Shown: positions 1 through 6,406, counted from the first letter of the stretch. The stretch: 7,071 nt of DNA from JBBRCX01 sp038204465 (GCA_038204465.1 JBBRCX010000163.1:1-7071), one strand, 5' to 3'. Translations and numbers: made by a program. The notes: a model not told the origin generated them from the sequence alone.

Positions 1-241
1 CATGTAAGCAGCTCCGGACATGGTCCACGACGGGCGCGGGTACGTCGGGCAAGGGCGGGAAGTACTGCAAACGCTGAAAGCATTTCAGCAAAACTACGAA
101 ACAGAGGAGACCGGTGCCGTTGCGAACGTGCAGTCCCGCGACGAGGATCTCTTCAGCTGCAGGCGTGTAGACATCCTGGAGTTCCCGCGATGTGAACACC
201 CGGCTGAAGCGGGGATAGGCGGTACGTTCGATCAAAGCCAT
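1..241 (-). CDS. tnpA: Tn3-family transposase, N-terminal part (runs off left edge)
   Basis: The ATG is at 241 and the frame is open for 80 codons to the window edge, so only the N-terminus is seen. It reads MALIERTAYPRFSR, then ELQDVYTPAAEEI, LLKCFQRLQYFPPL and DVPAPVVDHVR. These match, from memory, the conserved N-terminal DUF4158-type region of Tn3-family transposases, including the KCFQRLxYFP block. The family's DDE transposase binds 38-48 bp terminal inverted repeats and carries out replicative transposition. The catalytic domain lies outside the window. The gene points away from the Tn3-like end at 306-347, so that end sits just behind the start codon. This fits elements where tnpA is the first gene inside an end, and differs from Tn3 itself, where tnpA starts near the centre. 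The segment LHVRNGTGLLCFVV is slightly atypical. Whether the full gene is intact cannot be judged. Confidence 0.85.
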   Translation of the reverse strand, partial: MALIERTAYPRFSRVFTSRELQDVYTPAAEEILVAGLHVRNGTGLLCFVVLLKCFQRLQYFPPLPDVPAPVVDHVRSCLH

Positions 242-305
242 CGGGACAGGATAGCAACGCTATGCTGCTACAGAGCCCTTTGTACCGCAATGTCCCAATT
301 TTGCG

Positions 306-347
306 CTTATTCCGGCTCTACCCGTACAACTTTCAAAGCGGACCCCC
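306..347. repeat. Candidate terminal inverted repeat of the Tn3-like element
   Basis: On the minus strand this stretch begins GGGGTCCGC and ends GGAATAAG, the GGGG...TAAG pattern of Tn3-family ends. The five-C run at 343-347 makes the exact outer base uncertain, and the length is 41-42 bp against the usual 38 bp. Two things support it: the tnpA start lies about 65 bp further inside, and a TPR-coding frame with a different character begins at the next base (348). The partner repeat would be outside the window. Confidence 0.55.
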
Positions 348-704
348 GGGGCTGCTTATGCAAATATTGCTACTACGGCGAAAATCGAAGCCCTGAGTGG
401 TCTGGACCGCAACACTGAAGCTCTTGCTCTGGCAGAGGAAGCTCTCCATTATTCTCAACAACATCAACTTGAGGGACATTTATACCAAGTTCTCTTAACC
501 AGAGGCGGGATTTATGAACGACTCGGAAAGTCGCAAGAAGCCATTTCAGACTACACAACAGCAAAGCACCACGCCAATAATCTCGGGTATTGGCGCGGCC
601 TTTCGGAAGTCGGAGGCGTTCTGGCCCAGCAATATGAACTACGGGGTCAACTTAAGACAGCTCTCAGAATGATAGACGAAGCGATTCAGGCGAACAAACA
701 GATT
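348..704 (+). pseudogene. TPR protein remnant, both ends missing
   Basis: This frame is open from about 255 to a TAA at 785-787, but only 348-704 reads as protein. It has no start codon. The 119 residues are helical and TPR-like, with segments such as NTEALALAEEALHYSQ, LLTRGGIYERLGKSQEAI, LGYWRGLSEVGGVLAQQYE and ALRMIDEAIQANKQI. Each has the small/large hydrophobic spacing of about 34-residue TPR helices, and the pattern is like TPR arrays found in front of CHAT or signalling domains. The left end coincides with the Tn3-like terminus and the right end with an IS5-family fragment, after which the frame becomes Cys/Arg/Pro-rich and meaningless. I infer a TPR gene cut by a Tn3-type insertion on its 5' side and an IS5-type junction on its 3' side. 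The original full-length function cannot be told. Confidence 0.72.
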
Positions 705-802
705 GTGCGCGGTCGACCGCCATGCTGCGCTCCAGGAAGAAGAGGCGCTATAAGTTCCCAGGCTGCATTCGTCAGGTCTGTTGAATAAGGGCTGGTCGGC
801 AT
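704..802 (-). pseudogene. IS5-family transposase, N-terminal fragment
   Basis: From ATG at 802 the minus strand reads MPTSPYSTDLTNAAWE, LIAPLLPGAQ and HGGRPRT. This is the typical N-terminus of IS5-family (DUF4096-type) transposases, where the SDLTDAEWxLIxPLLP...GGRPR block leads the protein. After GGRPRT the similarity stops abruptly at about 704, where the opposite-strand TPR remnant ends, and the frame hits a stop soon after. About 33 of an expected 120-270 residues remain and no catalytic part is left, so it is dead. The element's own end should lie in the 50-60 bp to the right of 802, but I could not define its inverted repeat. Confidence 0.72.
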
Positions 803-1093
803 TTCTCTCAGTTTGCCGGAACCTGTGTTGAACGTTTAGTTAGAGTGATGACGAAACTTCTCAAACATCCTCTGAATCCCGCCGCCATGCGCTCAAGGAT
901 CTTTGCGTGGTGGAAAAACCCGGAAATGTCATCGTTGCCGGCCTCAACGACGACAGCCTCCCGTTTCCTGCCACAGTGGAGACGATTCCATTGGGGTGAT
1001 GCGTTAAAAGAAGGGTTTGGACCTATTTTCAATCACTTAGCTGCTAGTCGGCGGGTTTTTCAAAAACCCCCCGTTTCGTGTCGGGTTTTGTGG
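803..1093. other. Region without a recognisable gene
   Basis: Both strands hold only short frames. A plus-strand frame starting at 845 is open to 1207 and fuses in frame with the Tn3 transposase tail downstream, but residues encoded by 845-1093 match nothing I recognise. A second plus-strand frame (844-996) contains KDLCVVEKPGNVIVAGLNDD, which looks protein-like, but it has no start codon and stops at 994-996. The stretch probably consists of the outer end of the IS5-type element plus debris of other insertions. It includes the palindrome at 1053-1069. Confidence 0.5.
1053..1069. repeat. Perfect 17-bp palindrome GGGTTTTTCAAAAACCC
   Basis: Two 8-base arms flank a single C and are followed by further C residues (to 1072). 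As RNA the loop would have to open to at least 3-5 bases, leaving a stem of about 6 bp. It lies close to the start of the Tn3 transposase tail, so it may be an insertion-sequence end or a junction of two ends. No U-tract of terminator type follows on either strand. Confidence 0.5.
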
Positions 1094-1207
1094 CAGATCT
1101 CACCGGCGGCTTGGCGCCACATCCACATGAATGGCCACTACACCTTCCGCGGCAACGGGCAACCCATCGACCTGGATGCGATCATAGCGGGGCTCAATCT
1201 GGCGTGA
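1094..1207 (+). pseudogene. Tn3-family transposase, C-terminal tail
   Basis: The last 37 codons of the open frame read QISPAAWRHIHMNGHYTF followed by NGQPIDLDAIIAGLNLA and a TGA at 1205-1207. The pattern SPxxWxHIxxxGxYxF...IDLDAI is how I remember the extreme C-terminus of one branch of Tn3-family transposases, downstream of the DDE domain. The rest of the protein is missing: the sequence before 1094 does not encode the expected preceding region. It runs on the opposite strand from the transposase at 1-241, and the candidate ends of the two elements differ, so this is probably a second Tn3-type element. The identification rests on a short match. Confidence 0.55.
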
Positions 1208-1238
1208 CGGAATTTTCGGCGGTTTGGGCTTACAACCC
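1201..1238. repeat. Possible outer end of the second Tn3-type element
   Basis: Tn3-family tnpA genes usually stop inside or just before the terminal repeat. Here the 31 bp after the TGA end in CTTACAACCC at 1238, and the IS3-family fragment begins within four bases. Read inward on the minus strand it starts GGGTTGTAAG, which lacks the fourth G of a canonical GGGG end. The call is positional and weak. Confidence 0.3.
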
Positions 1239-1241
1239 AAA

Positions 1242-1345
1242 TAACTGCGAGGAGCGACCGAAGAAGAGCTTCGGGCGCGCTCACGCCCGCCGACTACGCC
1301 AGACAGCTGAACCAAGAACAGTCACCGCCAGACTCTAAACCATCT
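1242..1345 (+). pseudogene. IS3-family transposase OrfB, frameshifted C-terminal fragment
   Basis: The plus strand reads NCEERPKKSFG (1243-1275) in one frame and then ALTPADYARQLNQEQ (1277-1321) in the next frame. IS3-family OrfB proteins commonly end YNxxRPHxxLGxLTPxxYA, so the two pieces join as one motif if one base of the GGGC at 1273-1276 is an insertion. The tail SPPDSKP also has the flavour of this family's last residues, and the element's non-coding end may reach about 1385. The upstream catalytic part is absent, replaced by the end of the Tn3-type remnant. It overlaps in antisense the 3' end of the beta-helix gene, so it probably supplied that gene's present stop codon. Confidence 0.6.
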
Positions 1346-3238
1346 GCGACTGAGGATGGAGGAACGTCGTCGACGCCCGGTCACGACAGCGACGATGAAC
1401 GTGAGCAGGAGCAGGAGGAGCAGGAGCCACTGGAGGCGTTGCCCGAGGCCATGAGTAGAACCGAACGTCAGCGCTGACGCGACGGTTTCCGAGAGGTCCC
1501 GTTCGATGGCGCCGACAGCGCAGGTACGATCCAACCGAATGCGGGTCGAGCCGTAGATGTCAACCCCCATGACGTTGGGATCGGTTACGCAGAGACCGTA
1601 GTCGCCGGCACCACGCGCGGCGCTCACGATCCCGGGTGCGTACGATCCGTCAAGACCCGGATTCGCGATCCGGATCTGGCCGCCGCAGTCGCCTCCTGGA
1701 TTCTGCAGATTGGGACCGAGGATCAGCGGCGGTGCTGCAAGCGCGCAGTTACCCTTACGGTTGCCGAACACGGCTGTGTTTCCGAGCCCGACGGTGGCAC
1801 CGAGCGGCGCCGCGAGGCCAGTGGCATCGTTGTCCGCAATGACCGTGTTGACGATGCGCAGTCGTACTCCGGTCACGGCCGCCCCCGCACCGGCCGTATT
1901 ACGCGCGATGATAACGTCGCCGAGCGCCGCCTCGGCGTCCGCAACCGACAAGGCCGCGCCAGAGGCGCCGGCACGGTTCTCGACGAGAATCGAACGGGCG
2001 AGTGAGATCCTGTCCTCAGGCTGCACCTGCGTGTTGTCGACAAGTACCTGGAACACGCTGCCATCGCGCTCGGGCAGGATGGCAGCGCGCCAAGAGGCAA
2101 TGGCGCCGCCAGCCGAGCCGGCCTCGTTGTGCCGAAACACGAGACCCTCGCTCGCCACCGAGCCTGCGAAGGCGACGGCGCCACCAAGCTCTGTTGCCGT
2201 GTTCCCGTCGAACGTCACGCGGGTCAGAACGAGCCGCGGCAGGTCGATCCAGTCATCCGTGCTCCAGATGTTGACGCGCGGTGGGCGGGCCCAGCTCATG
2301 ATTGCGCCCCCAACGCGTGCGGTGTTCTGCCTGAAGGTCGATCGTGCGACAGTGAGGCGCGACCCGACGGCGTGAATTGCCCCGCCGAACCCAGAAGAGC
2401 CGTTCGCGCGGAATTCGCTGTCGAATACCTCCGCGTCCGACCGCACGAGCGTGATGGCGCCGCCGCAGCAACCCCACGACTCGCGGGCGGAGGCGATCGG
2501 CAATCCGTTCTCCACGAATCGGCTCGCCCGGATTGAGACGCGCGCATCGATGAGGAGCAGAGTGGCACGGTTGCCCGTAAACACGGTGTCGTCGATCGTG
2601 ACGCGCCGCGACAGGGCGATCCGGGCCGGCGTCGGGAAAGCGCCGCCGGCGATCGGATGATCGGTGTTGCCAACGAACTCGGAACCACTCAATTCGATTG
2701 TCTCGGCATTGATGACCGCGCTGCCGGAGGCTGCGGCCGCCGGGTCCCCGTTATGCGAGAACCGGCTCTTCGCGGCCTGCAGCGAGTGCACGAGGAAGGC
2801 GGACGAACTATCCTCCACGCGGACGGACTCGAGCACGACATGCGCCTTGTCGCCCGAGACGATCGATCCGGCCACTGCGGCCGGGTTGACGAGCGTCAAG
2901 CCTTTGAGCTGCAGCCTCTGTGAGGTCGTGAACATCGGCGCGGACGACGGCCCGTGCAGCTTGACACGACCGTCGCCCGCGATGGCCACGGCCGCCGTGA
3001 GTGCGTGCGTCCGCGTCAGCTCGATCGTGTCCTGCCCCGAGGGGCATTGGATCGAGATGTTGCCGCCCAGGGCGAGTGCGGTCGCCAGATTGAGGCCACC
3101 GCCGGCGTCATCTCTGCCGCAGACAGTCACCATCTGGACGGGCTGGGCCAACGCGACGTTCGTCGCTAGGAACGCGCCGGTTGCTGAGACGAATGCGGCA
3201 AGCCTGGCGGCGCGGCGCAACGCGTCAGAAGAGGTCAT
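1322..3238 (-). CDS. Exported right-handed beta-helix protein with C-terminal membrane anchor
   Basis: I start the 638-residue product at the ATG at 3238. It gives a clean signal peptide (MTSSDALRRAARLAAFV..., cut near ALA|Q, residues 31/32), has a GAGGAGGGGG ribosome site 9 nt upstream, and overlaps the previous gene by 14 nt. A TTG start 46 codons earlier would add only an Arg/Ser-rich leader. Residues about 35-90 resemble the N-terminal cap of CSLREAI/pectate-lyase-like proteins, with Cys40 and Cys65. Residues about 90-480 are beta-helix rungs with repeated GGAI/GGAV and xxxFxxNxA turns. Residues about 485-580 end in LDRTCAVGAIE, like the closing motif of choice-of-anchor Q proteins. A transmembrane helix (about 603-620, eight leucines) and RRRR follow, then an unusual extra Arg/Trp tail ending RVWR. 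Such proteins sit on the cell surface and bind or cleave polysaccharide or act as adhesins. No catalytic residues could be assigned. Last gene of the operon. Confidence 0.85.
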   Translation of the reverse strand: MTSSDALRRAARLAAFVSATGAFLATNVALAQPVQMVTVCGRDDAGGGLNLATALALGGNISIQCPSGQDTIELTRTHALTAAVAIAGDGRVKLHGPSSAPMFTTSQRLQLKGLTLVNPAAVAGSIVSGDKAHVVLESVRVEDSSSAFLVHSLQAAKSRFSHNGDPAAAASGSAVINAETIELSGSEFVGNTDHPIAGGAFPTPARIALSRRVTIDDTVFTGNRATLLLIDARVSIRASRFVENGLPIASARESWGCCGGAITLVRSDAEVFDSEFRANGSSGFGGAIHAVGSRLTVARSTFRQNTARVGGAIMSWARPPRVNIWSTDDWIDLPRLVLTRVTFDGNTATELGGAVAFAGSVASEGLVFRHNEAGSAGGAIASWRAAILPERDGSVFQVLVDNTQVQPEDRISLARSILVENRAGASGAALSVADAEAALGDVIIARNTAGAGAAVTGVRLRIVNTVIADNDATGLAAPLGATVGLGNTAVFGNRKGNCALAAPPLILGPNLQNPGGDCGGQIRIANPGLDGSYAPGIVSAARGAGDYGLCVTDPNVMGVDIYGSTRIRLDRTCAVGAIERDLSETVASALTFGSTHGLGQRLQWLLLLLLLLTFIVAVVTGRRRRSSILSRRWFRVWR

Positions 3239-5963
3239 CGAGCGGCGCCCCCTCCTCGGCAGCGCGCACCGGCTTCTTCTCGTCATCGAGGTTGATGAGG
3301 ATTCGTCGTCCGACGGCGTGGCACGACGAAGCCTGCCCCGCGTCGACATTGCTGATCGTGAAGCGCGCACCGCCAAGGTGGTTGACGACGCCGCAAGCGC
3401 GGCGATCGGCCCCGAATACCTCGTCGTCCGGTGTGAACTCGAGTGTCCGCCCGTGGGTCGTCACATAGGTGATCTCGTCGCCCGCGTCTTTGTTGCCCCA
3501 TTCGCCCATGTGGGCGACGTTGCGACTCTTGACCGCCGCGATGAACGCATCGATGGAGAGGCCGAACGCATCCTGCTGCCCGACCTCGAAGAAGCCCCAC
3601 TCGCCGTCGTGGTCGTAGAGGGCAACGAAAATGGCAGCGGCGGGGTTGTTGTCGGCACCGCCTATCGCGACGCACCGGGTGGAATCGATCGCGACGAATC
3701 GGTCGGCGATCTTCTTGGTGCAGCTTTCAGGGTGGAAGTTGCTCGGATAGCGCGGCCGGAGACCGCAGGCGAACGATCCGGCAATGCAGTTGTTATCGGA
3801 GAACGAGACAAGCTTGCTGCCCTCATCATCGCCTAGATCGACATCCTTTCCATCGAAGCGAAGGAAGTCCGTCACCCTGCTGCCCGGCGTTGGCTTCCCT
3901 TCCTCGATGACGCTGGGGGAGCGGGTCATCAGCGTCGTCGGCACGCCGACTCCGCGATCGTTGTTCGGCGAAAAGGCGTAGAGCGTAATCCCGAGTGGCA
4001 GTTTGAACCCGTTAGCGGCTCGCTCGTCCGTCCCGCCGGCGGTGATGAGCCAGCCATTGCCGCTGCCGTAGGCCTCGCGCGTGAAGTGCCGATACTGCTG
4101 CTGGCGAGCGACAGTCTTGTTGACCGCGATCTCGAGGATCATCGGGTCGGGTCGGTAGTGTGAGGTCGAGTAGAAGACGAGCTGGTCGAATGTCTCCGGC
4201 CGTGCGCGCTGCGCCGGTGCGAAGCGTATCTGCCCTGTCCAGACCTGCAGCGCGGCCAGCATGGTGTCCGCACCCCCGACCAAATCCAGGAGCGAGCGGC
4301 CGGCGTAGTACCGCTGGTTCTCGACCGCAAGGCGGCGATAGGGGATCAGGCGGCGCCCGTCGAGCGAACCGACGGCGGCTTTCGCGGCGGAGAGATCGAA
4401 CACCGCAGCGGCGCTGGTGACGATCGCCTGGTCCTTACCGTCGCACGCGGCATCCGCGCCCTGCATCTGGGCGCTAAGTGTGTAGTCCCATTTGATGTCG
4501 CATGCGAAATCGATGAGGTTGAGCAGGGAGAAGTGGCTCAGGCGGCCATAGGGCTTCGCGTTGTATTCGATGAAGTCCTCGTTCGCGATACGCTTCATCC
4601 GTTTCAGAAGCCAGATCCGAAGCTCCTCGTTGAGCTCGGCGATCGTGTCGAAATCCTTTCGACGCCCTTGCTGGCTGAGCTCCGCCATCATCAGCTTGTT
4701 CTTGAGGTAGCGGGCGGAGTTCTGCATCAGGAGATGATTCTCAGTCTCCTCGATGCTGCCGAGCGTTAGGGCCACGCCGACGATGATCACCGTGACAACT
4801 ACGATCACAGCCGCCGCAGCGACAGAGGCGCCGAGCGCTGAGGCGATCAGCACCCCGGCTACATAGGCGAGGCCCAGGGTCACTGCGACGATAGCGACCA
4901 CGGCGAGGAAGCGGAGTAAATCCTCCCAGAAGGAGGTGTCTTCTACCGCGTCGCGACCGTCCTCGTTGTATTGGCCGACTCCTGGATCCGCACCGGTCCC
5001 CTCCACGGTGTTAACTGCGCTTCCAAACTGGTTCGGCAGGTTGCCGCAGCTGAAGAGCAGGTTATAGCTTTCTCGGGCCGTCGCGCCCTGCTGGGGGCTG
5101 GAGCGTAGTGTCAGGAAGCGACGGTTTAGCACCTCGAGTGCCGCGGTAACATCGAGACCGACGCGGGTGTCGCTTACGGCGTAGAGAAGATGGGCGAGCC
5201 GCGTGTAGTCCGTGACCGCCATATCCCAGTCGCCCGCGATTCCGGATAGACCGAAGCTGAACTCCGAAAGGCACGGCAGCTTGCTCGCGCTGGTGCCGGG
5301 GAATTCCGGTGTGGGGTAGGGTCCCTCTTCGTTCCACGGCCCGTGCCGTGGATGTGTCATCACGGCGCGGATCTGGCGCGCGAGGCAGGCTCTGGTGAAG
5401 TCGACGAAGACGTCGCCGGCTTCAGTCGACGAAGCCACGTTGTTGCAGACGCCGCTGTGCGTCCCTTCGCTGAAAGCGTAAAGCTCTCCGTAAACTCGGT
5501 TCACAATCTCGTCAGCGGTCTCTTTTGGCCGTGCTTGCCGGTCGATGGTAAGCGGCGCCCAGTCGCGAAGGACATCGGTCTTCGTGCCGAGGCGGCTGTG
5601 GCAGATTGGAAGGGAAACTTTCGTGGGCTCCGGCGCGATCTCTCCGTCACGAAGCACGGCGGCCTTGCCAAGCATCAGTGTCACGGGCCATGTCGTAAAA
5701 ACTTTTTCGACGAACGGCGTCGTGGAATCCTCGCCGCCCTTTCCGAAGTGCGTGGAGAACGCGAACTGGCGCGCGAAGTAGAGCTCGTTGTCACACGCCA
5801 TCGTCATGTGGAGCGTGCGGGCACGCTTCCGAATGCCGTCGGATGCCTCTTGTCCTGTCGCCGCCGCTGGCCTGAGATCCGCGGATGTCTGAGCAGAGAC
5901 GGCAGGCGCGATGGAAAGCATCGTCGAGCCGAGGGCGATGGCGATGAGGCCAGTGCGCATCAT
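3225..5963 (-). CDS. Large exported protein of unknown function with internal hydrophobic hairpin
   Basis: I do not recognise this family. The chosen ATG at 5963 forms an ATGA overlap with the upstream stop and gives 912 residues. An adjacent ATG at 5960 is equivalent, and a GTG at 6032 would only add a hydrophilic leader. Residues 1-24 form a signal peptide (MMRTGLIAIALGS... AVSA|Q). Residues about 30-345 form one region with six cysteines (57, 121, 173, 193, 231, 306). Residues 348-403 hold two adjoining Ala/Val/Gly-rich membrane-type helices separated by a short ALGAS turn. The C-terminal half (about 404-912) has eight more cysteines (488, 507, 726, 733, 748, 764, 857, 881) and blocks that look conserved: GWLITAGG, NDRGVGVPTTLM, CIAGSFACGL, RFVAIDSTRC and EWGFFEV. 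Fourteen cysteines, an even number, suit disulphides in an oxidising compartment. Signal peptide plus a hairpin would leave both halves on the periplasmic or outer face. No own ribosome site is visible, so translation is probably coupled to the first gene. Confidence 0.8.
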   Translation of the reverse strand: MMRTGLIAIALGSTMLSIAPAVSAQTSADLRPAAATGQEASDGIRKRARTLHMTMACDNELYFARQFAFSTHFGKGGEDSTTPFVEKVFTTWPVTLMLGKAAVLRDGEIAPEPTKVSLPICHSRLGTKTDVLRDWAPLTIDRQARPKETADEIVNRVYGELYAFSEGTHSGVCNNVASSTEAGDVFVDFTRACLARQIRAVMTHPRHGPWNEEGPYPTPEFPGTSASKLPCLSEFSFGLSGIAGDWDMAVTDYTRLAHLLYAVSDTRVGLDVTAALEVLNRRFLTLRSSPQQGATARESYNLLFSCGNLPNQFGSAVNTVEGTGADPGVGQYNEDGRDAVEDTSFWEDLLRFLAVVAIVAVTLGLAYVAGVLIASALGASVAAAAVIVVVTVIIVGVALTLGSIEETENHLLMQNSARYLKNKLMMAELSQQGRRKDFDTIAELNEELRIWLLKRMKRIANEDFIEYNAKPYGRLSHFSLLNLIDFACDIKWDYTLSAQMQGADAACDGKDQAIVTSAAAVFDLSAAKAAVGSLDGRRLIPYRRLAVENQRYYAGRSLLDLVGGADTMLAALQVWTGQIRFAPAQRARPETFDQLVFYSTSHYRPDPMILEIAVNKTVARQQQYRHFTREAYGSGNGWLITAGGTDERAANGFKLPLGITLYAFSPNNDRGVGVPTTLMTRSPSVIEEGKPTPGSRVTDFLRFDGKDVDLGDDEGSKLVSFSDNNCIAGSFACGLRPRYPSNFHPESCTKKIADRFVAIDSTRCVAIGGADNNPAAAIFVALYDHDGEWGFFEVGQQDAFGLSIDAFIAAVKSRNVAHMGEWGNKDAGDEITYVTTHGRTLEFTPDDEVFGADRRACGVVNHLGGARFTISNVDAGQASSCHAVGRRILINLDDEKKPVRAAEEGAPLDDLF
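3248..3257 (-). promoter_or_regulatory. Ribosome binding site of the beta-helix gene
   Basis: The minus strand reads GAGGAGGGGG, ending 9 nt before the ATG at 3238. It lies inside the coding sequence of the preceding gene. This site decides the start of the beta-helix gene against the longer TTG frame. Confidence 0.6.
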
Positions 5964-6391
5964 TGGTTCGGTGGGAGCTGCGGATTGGTCCGCTCCGTCC
6001 GCACGAGGGCGCGGATGTCCGGCGTGACGCACGTGAAATCTCTCGGCGTCGCCTCGCGCCAGACGAAACCCTTTGCGCAGGTCTTCGGGCCGAACGGGCC
6101 CGGAATCCAGAGGAGAGGCGCCCGCGCGTTCTCTGCCGCGACGCGACGAAGACTTTGCGGCGTCACGCAGACCCCATCGTCAGCAAGCGCGCGTCGTGGC
6201 GCGAGGGGAGCTGGACAGGAGGCGACAACGGGGCCGGCCAAGATCTCAGTTCCGATAAGGGCGCTTGAGCCGACGAGGAGGGCAACGAGCCAAGGTGCGA
6301 ACGTGCGATGTCTCGTCCAATTCATCGTGCGGGACCTGAGGCGAGACTGGACGATGCTGAAGAATTGCGACATCGGCATGTTTCTTGCCAA
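5960..6391 (-). CDS. Small exported protein with two Cys-CVTP repeats (one with GFVWREA)
   Basis: The 143-residue frame begins at a TTG at 6391, preferred because GGAGGA lies 9 nt upstream. ATGs at 6379, 6373 and 6325 are alternatives, and the last gives a tidier signal peptide (MNWTRHRTFAPWLVALLVG). A hydrophobic export segment spans about residues 31-52 of the long form. The mature part holds two related units. The first has Cys59 and CVTPQSLRRVAAENA (75-89). The second has Cys105, GFVWREATPRD (108-118) and CVTPDIR (121-127). This CxxG(F/Y)VWREAxPxDxxCVTP motif recurs, to my recollection, in hypothetical secreted proteins of actinobacteria and proteobacteria and has no established function. 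The paired cysteines suggest one disulphide per unit. It is the first gene of the operon and ends TGA within the start of the next gene (ATGA, 4-nt overlap), so it may be a small partner or ligand-binding companion of the large exported protein. Confidence 0.75.
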   Translation of the reverse strand: MARNMPMSQFFSIVQSRLRSRTMNWTRHRTFAPWLVALLVGSSALIGTEILAGPVVASCPAPLAPRRALADDGVCVTPQSLRRVAAENARAPLLWIPGPFGPKTCAKGFVWREATPRDFTCVTPDIRALVRTERTNPQLPPNQ

Positions 6392-6400
6392 TTGCGTATT

Positions 6401-6406
6401 CCTCCG
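6401..6406 (-). promoter_or_regulatory. Ribosome binding site supporting a TTG start
   Basis: The minus strand reads CGGAGGAATACGCAATTGG. GGAGG sits 9 nt before the TTG at 6391 and 21 nt before the nearest ATG at 6379, so spacing favours the TTG. No comparable site stands in front of the ATG at 6325. Confidence 0.5.

Noticed and set aside
20..418. A 132-codon plus-strand frame
   Set aside because: It crosses the Tn3 transposase start on the other strand, the terminal repeat and the TPR remnant in the wrong frame, and its Cys/Arg-rich product is not protein-like.
1258..1288. Two small hairpins (CCGAAG/CTTCGG and GGGCG/CGCCC) downstream of the operon
   Set aside because: They have no following U-tract on the minus strand and lie within IS3 coding remnant, so a terminator call is not justified.
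1403..1428. Possible CRISPR or direct-repeat array
   Set aside because: This is a short codon-level repeat for leucines. No spaced repeats of CRISPR type were seen in the window.
1710..2375. A 221-codon plus-strand frame rich in Ala, Ser and Thr
   Set aside because: Mirror of the repetitive beta-helix coding sequence.
2664..3836. A 390-codon plus-strand open frame
   Set aside because: It lies antisense across the beta-helix gene and the large exported protein gene, has low-complexity Ala/Arg/Val composition and shows no domain. High GC creates such mirror frames.
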